A DNA stretch of 64,000 nt from the NCBI RefSeq assembly GCF_900302465.1, contig NZ_OMOR01000001.1, positions 124,001 through 188,000 of the forward strand, written 5' to 3'. This stretch comes from Ascidiaceihabitans donghaensis (GTDB taxonomy: Bacteria > Pseudomonadota > Alphaproteobacteria > Rhodobacterales > Rhodobacteraceae). The position numbers and the translations under genes were made by a program. Below the pieces are notes generated by a model, which did not search any database, was not told the DNA's origin, and saw only the letters and a list, made by a program, of their open reading frames with translations. Of the stretch, positions 45,896 to 55,207 are shown piece by piece. How positions within the stretch are numbered: position 1 is the first letter of the stretch; every line of letters starts with the position of its first letter.

Positions 45896-45918
45896 ACGGG
45901 CCGTGCGCCCGTTTTTTT
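45896..45918 (+). terminator. Rho-independent terminator in front of rimP-nusA-infB
   Basis: Stem ACGGGC/GCCCGT with loop CGTGC, followed by a T run of seven. It ends 27 bases before the rimP start. It may simply end the TIGR03643 transcript, or attenuate the rimP-nusA-infB operon, as nusA operons are autoregulated elsewhere; the second is inference. Confidence 0.8.
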
Positions 45919-45944
45919 GTGCCTGAACAAAACCTGGAGATACC

Positions 45945-46538
45945 TTGAACGACCTGCCCCCAAATACCCTGATTGCCAAAGCTGCCATTGATCGCCGTTT
46001 GGCTGAAATCGTGACCCCAGTCATTGAAGACATGGGGTACGAATTGGTGCGCATTCGTTTGATGTCTGGCAAAGCAACCACATTGCAGGTCATGGCCGAC
46101 AAGCCCGAAGGCGGCATTGAGGTCGATGATTGCGCGAAGATTTCCCAAGCCATTGGCGCGACGCTGGACGTCGAAGATCCGATCCTGGATGAATATGCGC
46201 TGGAAGTGTCCAGCCCCGGCATCGACCGCCCTTTGACGCGTCTGAAGGACTTTGAAAACTTCGAAGGGTACGAGGCAAAGATCGAAACAGACGAGCTGAT
46301 CGACGGTCGCCGCCGCTTTAAGGGCGAGCTGGCAGGCGTTGAGGGCAACGAAGTGCTGATCAACATCGAAGAAGGCACTGTTGGTTTGCAGTTTGACTGG
46401 TTGTCAGACGCCAAGCTGGTTTTGACCGACGAGTTGATCAAAGAAATGCTACGCCAGCGCAAAGCTGCTGGAACTATCAATGAAGACGAGTTTGATGAGA
46501 TCGAGACGGAAGACCCGTCCGATGGAGGAGAAAACTGA
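45945..46538 (+). CDS. rimP: Ribosome maturation factor RimP
   Basis: A 197-residue factor for 30S subunit assembly. The N-domain has [17 protein letters not shown] and [12 protein letters not shown], the C-domain [10 protein letters not shown]. The TTG at 45945 has GGAG six bases upstream. It is the first gene of the rimP-nusA-ylxR-infB operon. It overlaps nusA by one base. Confidence 0.94.
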   Translation: MNDLPPNTLIAKAAIDRRLAEIVTPVIEDMGYELVRIRLMSGKATTLQVMADKPEGGIEVDDCAKISQAIGATLDVEDPILDEYALEVSSPGIDRPLTRLKDFENFEGYEAKIETDELIDGRRRFKGELAGVEGNEVLINIEEGTVGLQFDWLSDAKLVLTDELIKEMLRQRKAAGTINEDEFDEIETEDPSDGGEN

Positions 46539-48160
46539 TGGCCATTACTTCTGCAAACCAGCTTGAGCTGTTGCAAACCGCCGAGGCAGTCGCCCGCGAA
46601 AAGATGATTGACCCTGTGTTGGTGATCGAGGCGATGGAAGAATCGCTCGCCCGTGCTGCGAAATCCCGCTACGGCGCGGAAATGGACATTCGTGTCGCCA
46701 TCGACCGCAAAACGGGTCGTGCCACATTCACGCGCGTACGCACCGTGGTGGAAGACGAGGAACTGGAAAACTACCAGTCCGAATTCACCGTTGAGCAAGC
46801 CAAGCAATACATGGCCGATCCTGAAGTGGGCCAAGAATTCATCGAAGAAGTGCCCCCCGTTGAAATGGGCCGCATCGCCGCGCAATCTGCCAAGCAGGTG
46901 ATCTTGCAAAAGGTCCGCGAAGCCGAGCGCGACAAACAGTTCGAAGAATTCAAAGACCGCATCGGCACCATCATCAACTGCGTGGTCAAACGCGAAGAAT
47001 ATGGCAACGTCATCGTTGATATGAACCCCGGCGAAGGCATTCTGCGTCGCAACGAGAAAATCGGCCGCGAATCGTACCGCCCGAACGACCGTATTCGCGT
47101 GTTCATCAAAGACGTGCGCCGCGAACAGCGCGGGCCGCAAATCTTCCTGAGCCGTACCGCGCCCGAGTTCATGGCCGAACTGTTCAAGATGGAAGTGCCT
47201 GAAATCTACGACGGCATTATCGACATCAAGGCGGTTGCCCGTGACCCCGGTTCACGCGCGAAGATCGCTGTGATTTCCTATGACGGGTCCATCGACCCAG
47301 TGGGCGCTTGCGTTGGTATGCGCGGCAGCCGCGTGCAGGCCGTTGTGAACGAATTGCAGGGCGAAAAAATCGACATCATTCCTTGGAACGATGATCAGCC
47401 GACTTTCCTTGTGAACGCGCTGCAGCCTGCTGAGGTCTCCAAGGTTGTTCTGGACGAAGAAGCCGGCAAGATCGAAGTTGTGGTTCCTGAAGAACAATTG
47501 TCCCTCGCCATTGGTCGTCGTGGTCAGAACGTGCGGTTGGCGTCTCAGTTGACGGGTCTTGATATCGACATCATGACAGAAGCCGAAGAATCAGCGCGCC
47601 GTCAGAAGGAATTCGAACTGCGCACCAAGCTGTTCATGGATAACTTGGATCTGGACGAATTCTTCGCACAACTGCTGGTGGCGGAAGGGTTTACCAACCT
47701 TGAAGAAGTCGCATACGTCGAAGTGGACGAACTTCTGGTCATTGATGGCGTCGACGAGGGTACGGCTGGCGAATTGCAAGCCCGTGCGCGTGACGTGATC
47801 GAAGCGCAAAACAAAGCGGCACTTGATGCGGCCCGTGCGCTGGGCGTCGAAGACAGCTTGGTTGAATTTGATGGCCTGACACCCCAGATGATTGAAGCGC
47901 TTGCGAAAGATGACGTGAAAACACTGGAAGATTTCGCGACATGCGCGGACTGGGAATTGGCCGGTGGCTGGACCACCGAAAAAGGCGAACGCGTCAAAGA
48001 CGATGGCGTTCTGGAGCCCTTCGGCGTTGATCTGGAAGAAGCGCAAGCGATGATTATGATTGCACGTGTGTCTCTGGGTTGGGTTGATCCGGCTGAATTG
48101 GAAGCAATGGCAGAAGACGACGAAGACGGCGAAGCAACTTCTGAGGAAACTGAGGCCTGA
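46538..48160 (+). CDS. nusA: Transcription termination/antitermination protein NusA
   Basis: A 540-residue RNA polymerase-associated factor. The N-terminal RNAP-binding domain is followed by an S1 domain, two KH domains (PEEQLSLAIGRRGQNVRLASQLTG is the second KH) and C-terminal helix-hairpin repeats. The acidic tail is DDEDGEATSEETEA. The start overlaps the rimP stop by one base, and the ylxR start lies 22 bases downstream. Confidence 0.96.
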   Translation: MAITSANQLELLQTAEAVAREKMIDPVLVIEAMEESLARAAKSRYGAEMDIRVAIDRKTGRATFTRVRTVVEDEELENYQSEFTVEQAKQYMADPEVGQEFIEEVPPVEMGRIAAQSAKQVILQKVREAERDKQFEEFKDRIGTIINCVVKREEYGNVIVDMNPGEGILRRNEKIGRESYRPNDRIRVFIKDVRREQRGPQIFLSRTAPEFMAELFKMEVPEIYDGIIDIKAVARDPGSRAKIAVISYDGSIDPVGACVGMRGSRVQAVVNELQGEKIDIIPWNDDQPTFLVNALQPAEVSKVVLDEEAGKIEVVVPEEQLSLAIGRRGQNVRLASQLTGLDIDIMTEAEESARRQKEFELRTKLFMDNLDLDEFFAQLLVAEGFTNLEEVAYVEVDELLVIDGVDEGTAGELQARARDVIEAQNKAALDAARALGVEDSLVEFDGLTPQMIEALAKDDVKTLEDFATCADWELAGGWTTEKGERVKDDGVLEPFGVDLEEAQAMIMIARVSLGWVDPAELEAMAEDDEDGEATSEETEA

Positions 48161-48182
48161 TTTCAGGCCTCAGGGTTCACAC

Positions 48183-48803
48183 ATGAGTCGCGGTGGCGCC
48201 TCCAAGGATCGGTCGGACGGTCCAGATCGCAAGTGCATTGCCACAGGCGAAGTGCAGCCCAAGTACGGGCTGGTCCGCTTTGTCGTGGGGCCTGAAGATA
48301 TGATTTATCCGGATGTGTCGGGTAAATTGCCGGGGCGCGGCATTTATGTCGCTGCGGATTGTGATGCCCTTGAAGCGGCAGTGAAGAAAAAGCTGTTCGC
48401 CCGTGGTGCCAAACAGCAGGTGAAGCTGCCGGATGATTTGGTGGCCGAAGTTGAAAAGCAGCTTGCACGGCGCGTTGTTGATTTGATCGCGATGTCGCGC
48501 AAGGCCGGATCGGCTGTTGCGGGATACGAAAAGGTGAAAGCCTGGCTTCAATCGGAAGAGGCCGAAGTGTTGATCCAAGCCTCTGACGGATCGGGTCGGG
48601 GGAAGACGAAGTTAAGTACGCCACACTATGGCAGCTACATCGGATGGCTGACGGCGGACGAGTTGGGTTTGGCGTTTGGACGTCAAACTGTGATACATGG
48701 GGCGCTCGCCTCTGGTGGACTCACGAAACGTGTAGTAGAGGAAGCCCAGAGATTGCGAGGCGTACGCGCAAAAGAGGATGGCAAGGGCCATTCGGAAGGA
48801 TAG
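48183..48803 (+). CDS. YlxR/L7Ae fusion RNA-binding protein
   Basis: A 206-residue protein. The N-terminal DUF448/YlxR domain contains DRKCIATGEVQPKYGLVRFVV and GRGIYVAADCDALEAA; the second half is an L7Ae-like domain with ISMSRKAGSAVAGYEKV-type sequence. In alphaproteobacteria this fusion sits between nusA and infB, as here. Probably binds RNA in the transcription-translation operon; its exact role is not known. Confidence 0.9.
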   Translation: MSRGGASKDRSDGPDRKCIATGEVQPKYGLVRFVVGPEDMIYPDVSGKLPGRGIYVAADCDALEAAVKKKLFARGAKQQVKLPDDLVAEVEKQLARRVVDLIAMSRKAGSAVAGYEKVKAWLQSEEAEVLIQASDGSGRGKTKLSTPHYGSYIGWLTADELGLAFGRQTVIHGALASGGLTKRVVEEAQRLRGVRAKEDGKGHSEG

Positions 48804-48812
48804 ACGAGCTAG

Positions 48813-51296
48813 ATGAGCGATACTGACGGTAAGAAAACATTGGGTCTACGCGGCGCTGGCGCCGGGCGTCCTGGCAACGTGAAACAAAGTTTCAGCCACG
48901 GGCGGACCAAGAACGTCGTTGTCGAGACGAAACGCAAGCGCGTTGTCGTCCCCAAACCGGGTGGTCAAAAGCCAACGGGTCCGGGTGCCGGTCCTGTCGG
49001 TGATCCCTCCCGCCGCCCTGCAGGCATTTCGGATGCTGAAATGGATCGCCGCCTGAAGGCGGTTCAGGCTGCCAAGGCTCGCGAAGTCGAAGAAGCCGCG
49101 GCCCGTGAAGCCGAAGAAAAGGCGCGTGCGGAAGACCGTGAACGTCGCCGCGCGGAAATCGAGGCCAAAGAGCGTGAAGAAAAAGAACGCGAAGAAAGCC
49201 TGAAGGCGAAAGCCGAAGAAGAAGAGCGTAAAAAGCGCGAAGCCGAGGCTGCGGCCCAAGCGGCTGCCGCCCCTGCGCCTTCCGAAGCCCAACCGCAACG
49301 CGCAGCGCCCAACCGTGGCGGTCCTGCTCCTGCGGCCACCCCGCGCAAAAACGAACGCGAACAACAGCAGCGCCCCAAAGGCCGCGGCGACGACAACCGT
49401 CGCTCTGGCAAGCTGACATTGTCCCAAGCGACAGGCGGCGGCGACAACCGTCACCGTTCCATGGCGGCGATGAAGCGCAAGCAAGAACGTGCCCGTCAAA
49501 AAGCGATGGGTGGTTCGGTCGAGCGTGAAAAGGTCTTGCGCAAAGTTGATCTGCCCGAAGCCATCGTGGTGTCCGAACTGGCCGCCCGTATGACGGAACG
49601 TGTTGGTGACGTTGTGAAATCTCTTATGCAAATGGGCATGATGGTGACGCAAAACGAAACCATTGATGCCGATACAGCCGAGCTGATCATTGAAGAATTT
49701 GGTCACACCGTGAACCGCGTTTCTGACGCGGACGTGGAAGATGTGATCAACGTCATCGAAGACAAAGACGAAGATCTGAAAGCGCGTCCTCCGGTCGTGA
49801 CGATCATGGGTCACGTTGACCACGGCAAGACGTCCCTGTTGGATGCTATCCGCAAAGCCAAAGTTGTTTCCGGCGAAGCAGGTGGTATCACGCAGCACAT
49901 CGGCGCCTATCAGGTCAAAACCGATGGCGGCCAAGTGCTGTCGTTCCTCGACACGCCGGGTCACGCGGCCTTCACGTCCATGCGTTCGCGCGGTGCTCAG
50001 GTCACGGATATCGTGATCTTGGTTGTGGCCGCCGATGACGCTGTGATGCCGCAAACGATTGAGGCGATTAACCACGCCAAAGCGGCCAACGTGCCGATGA
50101 TCGTGGCCATCAACAAAATCGACAAACACGAAGCTAATCCAAACAAAGTCCGCACGGATTTGTTGCAGCATGAAGTGATCGTCGAAAAAATGTCTGGCGA
50201 AGTCCAAGACGTCGAAGTTTCGGCGGCGACGGGCCAAGGCTTGGACGAGTTGTTGGAAGCCATCGCGCTGCAGTCTGAATTGCTGGAACTGAAGGCCAAC
50301 CCTGATCGTGCCGCACAAGGCGCTGTGATCGAGGCGAAGCTGGACGTGGGCCGTGGCCCTGTTGCCACTGTTTTGATCCAGACCGGTACATTGCGTCAGG
50401 GCGACATCTTCGTTGTGGGTGAGCAATACGGTAAGGTTCGTGCGCTGATCAACGACAAAGGCGAACGCATCAAAGAGGCTGGCCCGTCCATGCCTGTTGA
50501 GGTGCTTGGCCTGAACGGTACACCCGAAGCGGGTGATGTTTTGAACGTAACCGACACGGATGCGCAAGCGCGTGAAATTGCCGAATACCGCGAAAAAGCG
50601 GCCAAGGACAAACGCGCGGCAGCGGGTGCGGCAACGACCCTTGAACAGCTTATGGCAAACGCCAAAGCCGACGAGAACGTCAGTGAATTGCCAATCCTGT
50701 TGAAAGCGGATGTTCAGGGTTCTGCAGAAGCGATCGTGCAAGCCATGGAAAAAATCGGCAACGACGAAGTCCGGGTGCGCGTCTTGCACTCAGGCGTTGG
50801 CGCGATCACCGAAACCGACGTTGGTTTGGCGGAAGCCTCTGGCGCGCCGATCATGGGCTTCAACGTGCGTGCGAACACCTCTGCGCGCAACACGGCGAAC
50901 CAAAAAGGCGTCGAAATTCGTTACTATTCGGTCATTTATGACCTTGTGGACGACGTCAAAGCGGCCGCATCTGGCTTGCTGAGCAACGAGATCAAAGAAA
51001 ACTTCATTGGTTACGCAACCATCAAAGAAGTCTTCAAGGTCACGGGTGTTGGCAAGGTCGCGGGCTGCTTGGTCACCGAAGGTACGGCCCGCCGTTCCGC
51101 AGGTGTGCGTTTGCTGCGCGACAACGTGGTTATCCACGAAGGTACGCTGAAAACGCTCAAGCGCTTCAAAGACGAAGTGGCCGATGTGCCATCGGGTCAG
51201 GAATGCGGTATGGCGTTTGAGAAATACGAAGATATTCGCCCTGACGATGTCATCGAAATCTTCGAACGCGAAGAGATCACGCGCACATTGGACTAA
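48813..51296 (+). CDS. infB: Translation initiation factor IF-2
   Basis: An 827-residue GTPase that brings fMet-tRNA to the ribosome. The long N-terminal region is a charged, Glu/Arg/Lys- and Ala-rich coiled coil (residues about 65-170). The G domain has GHVDHGKTS near residue 333, DTPGHAAF and NKID, followed by domains II-IV. Length fits alphaproteobacterial IF-2. It ends the rimP operon; a strong terminator follows. Confidence 0.97.
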   Translation: MSDTDGKKTLGLRGAGAGRPGNVKQSFSHGRTKNVVVETKRKRVVVPKPGGQKPTGPGAGPVGDPSRRPAGISDAEMDRRLKAVQAAKAREVEEAAAREAEEKARAEDRERRRAEIEAKEREEKEREESLKAKAEEEERKKREAEAAAQAAAAPAPSEAQPQRAAPNRGGPAPAATPRKNEREQQQRPKGRGDDNRRSGKLTLSQATGGGDNRHRSMAAMKRKQERARQKAMGGSVEREKVLRKVDLPEAIVVSELAARMTERVGDVVKSLMQMGMMVTQNETIDADTAELIIEEFGHTVNRVSDADVEDVINVIEDKDEDLKARPPVVTIMGHVDHGKTSLLDAIRKAKVVSGEAGGITQHIGAYQVKTDGGQVLSFLDTPGHAAFTSMRSRGAQVTDIVILVVAADDAVMPQTIEAINHAKAANVPMIVAINKIDKHEANPNKVRTDLLQHEVIVEKMSGEVQDVEVSAATGQGLDELLEAIALQSELLELKANPDRAAQGAVIEAKLDVGRGPVATVLIQTGTLRQGDIFVVGEQYGKVRALINDKGERIKEAGPSMPVEVLGLNGTPEAGDVLNVTDTDAQAREIAEYREKAAKDKRAAAGAATTLEQLMANAKADENVSELPILLKADVQGSAEAIVQAMEKIGNDEVRVRVLHSGVGAITETDVGLAEASGAPIMGFNVRANTSARNTANQKGVEIRYYSVIYDLVDDVKAAASGLLSNEIKENFIGYATIKEVFKVTGVGKVAGCLVTEGTARRSAGVRLLRDNVVIHEGTLKTLKRFKDEVADVPSGQECGMAFEKYEDIRPDDVIEIFEREEITRTLD

Positions 51297-51319
51297 CAGT
51301 CCAACACAAAGAATTGAGA

Positions 51320-51349
51320 AAGGGGAAGGTGTTACACCTTCCCCTTTTT
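51320..51349 (+). terminator. Strong terminator after infB
   Basis: Twelve-pair stem AAGGGGAAGGTG/CACCTTCCCCTT with a three-base loop and a T run. It closes the rimP-nusA-ylxR-infB operon. A diverged copy lies at 52046-52079. Confidence 0.92.
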
Positions 51350-51420
51350 CGTTTTCAGGAGCTTAGATAAATCGAACGTTGCTAAGGTGTGTGCTATTAA
51401 CTGTATGAGAGTATATCTGA

Positions 51421-52029
51421 ATGAAATCACTGTTAGAGCTTCCTGAAATCGAAAGCTTCAAGCGACGCCTGCAATCACTTGCGAGCCTAGATGCGATCGT
51501 ATGCCCAGATTGGGAATTTAGATATTTCTCCTATGACTCCAACTGGGCGCAGGGAGAAGAAATGGGTTCAATTAGGAATGGTTCGGGAGACGAAGTTTTC
51601 GCACTTTTTTCTATACACGGGTGTTTTATCAAGGAATATTGTCGCGCTAAGTCAATAATGAGTAATGCCTATGAAACCGTACCTGTTGAGTTTCTAGAAG
51701 CTACTAACGAGACAGCGTTTTCGCCAGATAGAGTTACCAATTGTTATTGGAAAACCAAAGCATCTGATCGTTGGTCTATGAGCGAGAGTATTGAAACCAG
51801 TGACTCAAACCTAGGTGAATTGCTCTCTTTGGTGGATGGCGACGCTGAAACCTATCTAATTTTTGCGAAAGACTATTTTGACAAAACACTACCTTTAGGC
51901 GCTGTCTCTCAAGTCTTGAAGTTTGGCAACTTGACTACTCCAATTTTGGATAGCCTAGAGTTCGATGGGCAATTTCATGATCTGTCAACGGAACTTGAAC
52001 AGATAGGCTACCCGACAGCATTTGATTAG
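51421..52029 (+). CDS. Hypothetical protein, AT-richer accessory gene
   Basis: A 202-residue soluble protein I do not recognise. It has VCPDWEFRYFSYDSNWAQGEEMGSIRNGSGDEVFALFSIHGCFIKEY and an acidic C-terminal half. Its size, composition and lack of motifs resemble orphan immunity-type proteins of toxin systems, but I see no toxin beside it. Codon use is visibly AT-richer than the core genes around it, and terminator copies flank it, suggesting acquisition. Start at 51421 is the only ATG of note. Confidence 0.6.
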   Translation: MKSLLELPEIESFKRRLQSLASLDAIVCPDWEFRYFSYDSNWAQGEEMGSIRNGSGDEVFALFSIHGCFIKEYCRAKSIMSNAYETVPVEFLEATNETAFSPDRVTNCYWKTKASDRWSMSESIETSDSNLGELLSLVDGDAETYLIFAKDYFDKTLPLGAVSQVLKFGNLTTPILDSLEFDGQFHDLSTELEQIGYPTAFD

Positions 52030-52045
52030 AACGTAGGTGAAATCG

Positions 52046-52079
52046 AAAAAGGGGAGGGTGTTGCACCTTCCACTTTTTC
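52046..52079 (+). terminator. Second, diverged copy of the infB terminator
   Basis: GGGGAGGGTG/CACCTTCCAC-type hairpin with one mismatch and loop TTG, flanked by A and T runs. The sequence from GAAAAAGGGG to CTTTTTCG parallels that at 51314-51351. It terminates the accessory gene. Confidence 0.7.
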
Positions 52080-52111
52080 GTTGTGGAATAGTAAAAACTG
52101 GGAGTTTGGGT

Positions 52112-52288
52112 GTGAGTGCGAGAAACAAAACGTCTCTGAAGCCAACGCTTGTTGTCACAGCTGTCTATTTGTTGTGGGCAGGCGGCACTTCAAGCGCGAT
52201 GGGATCCGGTGGTTACATCGTTTGGGCACCTTTGGTCGCAATCATAGCCTATTTTGTCCATTCAATGCTTCGATGGATGCTTAAGTGA
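52112..52288 (+). CDS. Small two-helix membrane protein
   Basis: A 58-residue protein. GTG start at 52112 is preceded by GGAG seven bases upstream; an in-frame upstream start at 52037 overlaps the terminator and is less likely. Two hydrophobic segments (LVVTAVYLLWAGG and YIVWAPLVAIIAYFV) flank a glycine/serine turn. Unknown function; outside or at the edge of the accessory insert. Low similarity evidence. Confidence 0.5.
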   Translation: MSARNKTSLKPTLVVTAVYLLWAGGTSSAMGSGGYIVWAPLVAIIAYFVHSMLRWMLK

Positions 52289-52342
52289 CCCATGGGTCAG
52301 ATGAACCAACACCTGCGGTCAGCAATGCGAAGAGGGGTTCGA

Positions 52343-52477
52343 TCAGGTTCCTGATCCAACAGGCCGCCCTGCGAAAACCTGCTGACCAACCCGTACCAAA
52401 ACACGGCCATTTTCCAAGGTGCGCACGAAAGTGCCTTGTACCGAAACGCAGCTGCCCATTGTGATTGTCCGTAGCAT
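52343..52477 (-). CDS. Conserved-looking 44-residue protein
   Basis: ATG at 52477 with an AAGGGATG ribosome site. The peptide starts MLRTITMGSCVSVQGTF and continues with VRTLENGRVLVRVGQQVFAG. A compact beta-rich sequence resembling small proteins seen in Rhodobacteraceae in this context. I am not certain it is a real conserved family. It is leftward, next to mutT. Function unknown. Confidence 0.6.
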   Translation of the reverse strand: MLRTITMGSCVSVQGTFVRTLENGRVLVRVGQQVFAGRPVGSGT

Positions 52478-52527
52478 GTCATCATCCCTTGTTAAGTCTT
52501 TATGCCACCACTTTGGACGGTAATTCG

Positions 52528-52541
52528 TTAACAAGTGTTAA
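52528..52541. promoter_or_regulatory. Palindromic element upstream of the 44-residue gene
   Basis: TTAACA-AG-TGTTAA, an inverted repeat with a two-base centre, 50 bases upstream of the 44-residue gene's start and downstream of mutT. Could be an operator; the protein is unknown. Confidence 0.35.
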
Positions 52542-52557
52542 AGCTTCCGTACGGTTA

Positions 52558-52962
52558 TCATAACCAATCGCGTAAAATTGGAATGAGCGGAATGTCGGCT
52601 GCTGGCATCGGATAATCCCGCAAATCCTTTGCACGGACCCATTTTAGAGCCTGATTTTCGCGGCTTTGTGGTGTGCCTTCCCATTTTCGGCAGGCAAACA
52701 GAGGCATCAAAAGATGAAAATTATCGTAAGCGTGGCTGGCAAAAGTTAATGGCGCCAAACAACTTTCCCAAGTGTTTATGCCCAATTCCTCTTCCAGCTC
52801 TCGTATCAAAGCAACTTCGGGTGTTTCGCCTGCTTCGACCTTTCCGCCGGGGAACTCCCACAGCCCTGCCATTGATTTTCCCTCGGGCCGTTGCGCCAGC
52901 AAAACGCGCCCATCGACGTCGATCAAAGCGACAGCAGATACCAAAACTGTTTTGATGCTCAT
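52558..52962 (-). CDS. mutT: 8-oxo-dGTP diphosphatase MutT
   Basis: A 134-residue Nudix protein. The start VSAVALIDVDGRVLLAQRPEGKSMAGLWEFPGGKVEAGE and REL-EEELGI box are typical of MutT, which removes 8-oxo-dGTP from the nucleotide pool. It overlaps argJ by four bases and is the last gene of a leftward unit with argJ and the parvulin gene. Confidence 0.93.
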   Translation of the reverse strand: MSIKTVLVSAVALIDVDGRVLLAQRPEGKSMAGLWEFPGGKVEAGETPEVALIRELEEELGINTWESCLAPLTFASHAYDNFHLLMPLFACRKWEGTPQSRENQALKWVRAKDLRDYPMPAADIPLIPILRDWL

Positions 52963-54185
52963 GACCGATAGTCCGCGTTGATTTCGATGTACCCATGCGT
53001 CAGGTCACAGGTCCAGACCGTTGCCGATCCATCGCCCATGCCGATGTCCACTGTTACCTTGATGTCCTGTTCTTTCATCAAAGCCGCAGCATCTGCTTCG
53101 ACGTAGTCAGGGCTGACCCACCCTTTGTCAGCCACCAAAACATCGCCGAACCAGATTGACAGGGTATCGCGATCCGCTGGCGCACCTGATTTGCCAACGG
53201 CCATTACAACACGGCCCCAATTGGGATCTTCGCCTGCAATTGCAGTTTTCACCAATGGCGAATTGGCGATGGCCATGGCATGTGTGTGTGCGTCTTTGTC
53301 AGAAGTTGCCCCTGTGACTGCGATCTCGACAAACTTGGTTGCCCCTTCGCCGTCTTTCACGACTTGATGCGCAAGGTCTTGCATCACGGCGTGCAGGGCG
53401 TCGGCAAAGTCGCCGTTCCCCGTGGCGTCCACCCTTGACGCGCCAGTCGCGGCCATCAGCAGGCTGTCTGAGGTCGAGGTGTCGCTGTCTACAGTGATGC
53501 AGTTGAAGGTCTTGTCCGACAGGCCAGCCACCAGCGTTTGCAGCTTTCCCTGATCATAAACGGCATCGGTGAAGACGTAGACCAGCATCGTCGCCATATC
53601 GGGTGCAATCATACCAGAGCCTTTGGCGATGCCGGCGATATTCACTGTTTGCCCGTCAATCGTAACAGAGGCCTTTGCCCCTTTGGCAAACGTATCGGTC
53701 GTCATGATCGCCTGCGCCGCGGCTTCGATAGCCGTTTCACTCAGCGATGAATTCAGCGCGTCCAGCTTGGCGACAACGCGGTCATGCGGCAACGCTTCGC
53801 CGATCACGCCTGTAGAAGATGTGAACACGCGGCCTTCGGGGGTGCCTGTGGCTTGTGCAACGGCCTGTGTGATTGCTTTTACCGACGCGACCCCGTGTTT
53901 GCCCGTGAACGCATTTGCATTGCCGGAGTTCACCAAAATCGCAGCGCTTTGATCCGGTGCGCCGCCCAGCTTGGTCTGGCAATCCAGCACAGGTGCTGCG
54001 CGGGTGGAGGACCGTGTGAAGACCCCGGCAATCGTGGTGCCGGGATCAAGCACAGCAAGCATCACATCTGTGCGGCCTGCGTATCGCACGCCTGCTTCAA
54101 CAGTCGCAAAGCGTGCGCCTTTGATGGCGGGCAGGTCGGGAAAGGATGCAGGTGCCAGCGGGGAGATTTTGGTGATGTTTGCCAT
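52959..54185 (-). CDS. argJ: Bifunctional glutamate N-acetyltransferase/amino-acid acetyltransferase
   Basis: A 408-residue self-cleaving enzyme of arginine synthesis. Thr199 in PDMATML is the nucleophile produced by cleavage between Ala198 and Thr199. SGNANAFTG and GIAKGSGMIAPDMATML are signatures. Its recycling of acetyl groups makes argA unnecessary. It is two bases from the parvulin gene upstream. argG lies 30 kb to the left. Confidence 0.95.
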   Translation of the reverse strand: MANITKISPLAPASFPDLPAIKGARFATVEAGVRYAGRTDVMLAVLDPGTTIAGVFTRSSTRAAPVLDCQTKLGGAPDQSAAILVNSGNANAFTGKHGVASVKAITQAVAQATGTPEGRVFTSSTGVIGEALPHDRVVAKLDALNSSLSETAIEAAAQAIMTTDTFAKGAKASVTIDGQTVNIAGIAKGSGMIAPDMATMLVYVFTDAVYDQGKLQTLVAGLSDKTFNCITVDSDTSTSDSLLMAATGASRVDATGNGDFADALHAVMQDLAHQVVKDGEGATKFVEIAVTGATSDKDAHTHAMAIANSPLVKTAIAGEDPNWGRVVMAVGKSGAPADRDTLSIWFGDVLVADKGWVSPDYVEADAAALMKEQDIKVTVDIGMGDGSATVWTCDLTHGYIEINADYRS

Positions 54186-54187
54186 GT

Positions 54188-55030
54188 TTACGGGTTAAGC
54201 AGCTCTAGGTCTTTCAGGATTGTGGGGTCAATGCCGTCCGCGCCAGAGCGGTCAACGTCAGCGGCTTTTTCCATTTCGGCAATGACGTTTTCCAACTTGG
54301 TGCGGCGCACTTCGGCCAGCAGCTCTTCGCGCACGTCCTCGAATTTAGGCGCATCTTTGGTTCGGGTTTCGTTCAGCTGAATGACGTGCCAGCCAAACTG
54401 TGTTTCGACGGGATCCGAAATCGCGCCGGATTCCAATTCGACTACGGCTGCTTCAAAGGATGGCACCATAGCGCCTTTTCCAAACCAGCCCAAAGATCCG
54501 CCGTTCGGTCCTGACGGGCCTGTGGATTTTTCGCGGGCCGTTGATGCGAAATCAGCGCCGCCTTCAAGATCAGCCTTGATAGTGTCTGCTTCTTCTTTGG
54601 TTTCGACCAGAATATGTGAGGCATTGTATTCGGTTTCCGGCGCATCAGAGCTGTAAGTGCTGTCGTACAAAGCCTGAATGTCTTCGACAGGAATATCTTC
54701 CGCCAAAATCTGCTCAACCTTCTCACCTGCGATCAGTGAACGGGTTTCGTTTTCGATAGATTTGGTGACGCGGGCGGGCAATGTGCCGTCAAATGAATCC
54801 TTCAATACGGTTTGCTGCACAAGCTGGTCCAGAATGCCCTGAAACAAAACCGCGTCCGGCAATTGCTGGTATTGCTCGGGCAGGGAATTACGGGCAACGA
54901 TCATGTGCCCAACGGTGATGTCGGTGCCATTTACGGTTGCAACAACGGTGTCGGCGTCCTGGGCCTGAGCAGGCAAAGCTAGGGTCCAAGCGACCCCCAA
55001 AGCGGCGACAAATTTGAGACGGTTCTGCAT
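54188..55030 (-). CDS. Exported parvulin-type peptidyl-prolyl isomerase
   Basis: A 280-residue periplasmic PPIase. A Sec signal (about 23 residues) precedes a SurA-like N-terminal helical part and the parvulin domain with [31 protein letters not shown] and QFGWHVIQL. It probably aids folding of outer membrane proteins. It is the first gene of a leftward unit and divergent from secA. Confidence 0.9.
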   Translation of the reverse strand: MQNRLKFVAALGVAWTLALPAQAQDADTVVATVNGTDITVGHMIVARNSLPEQYQQLPDAVLFQGILDQLVQQTVLKDSFDGTLPARVTKSIENETRSLIAGEKVEQILAEDIPVEDIQALYDSTYSSDAPETEYNASHILVETKEEADTIKADLEGGADFASTAREKSTGPSGPNGGSLGWFGKGAMVPSFEAAVVELESGAISDPVETQFGWHVIQLNETRTKDAPKFEDVREELLAEVRRTKLENVIAEMEKAADVDRSGADGIDPTILKDLELLNP

Positions 55031-55207
55031 GTTTCAGTCCTTGGGCTTTTGTCGCGGCGTTGCGCAACATTGACACTGTATAATACGGCCCTTACATCGC
55101 CATATGGGCTTTGTCCGGGACGTTTCTCTCAACTAGTATCTATGGGTTGCGTGCGGGTCGGGCAAGCCGTTGCAGGCAAACGTAACAAACTGGTCGCTGG
55201 AGAACGC

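Noticed and set aside
48846-50789. Long minus-strand ORF of 647 codons opposite infB
   Set aside because: Antisense shadow of IF-2; the repetitive Phe/Arg-rich product reflects codon bias of the sense frame, and IF-2 is clearly the real gene.
52297-52485. Minus-strand ORF of 62 codons overlapping the 44-residue gene
   Set aside because: Less credible start context and Trp/Cys-rich odd composition; the other frame has a strong ribosome site.
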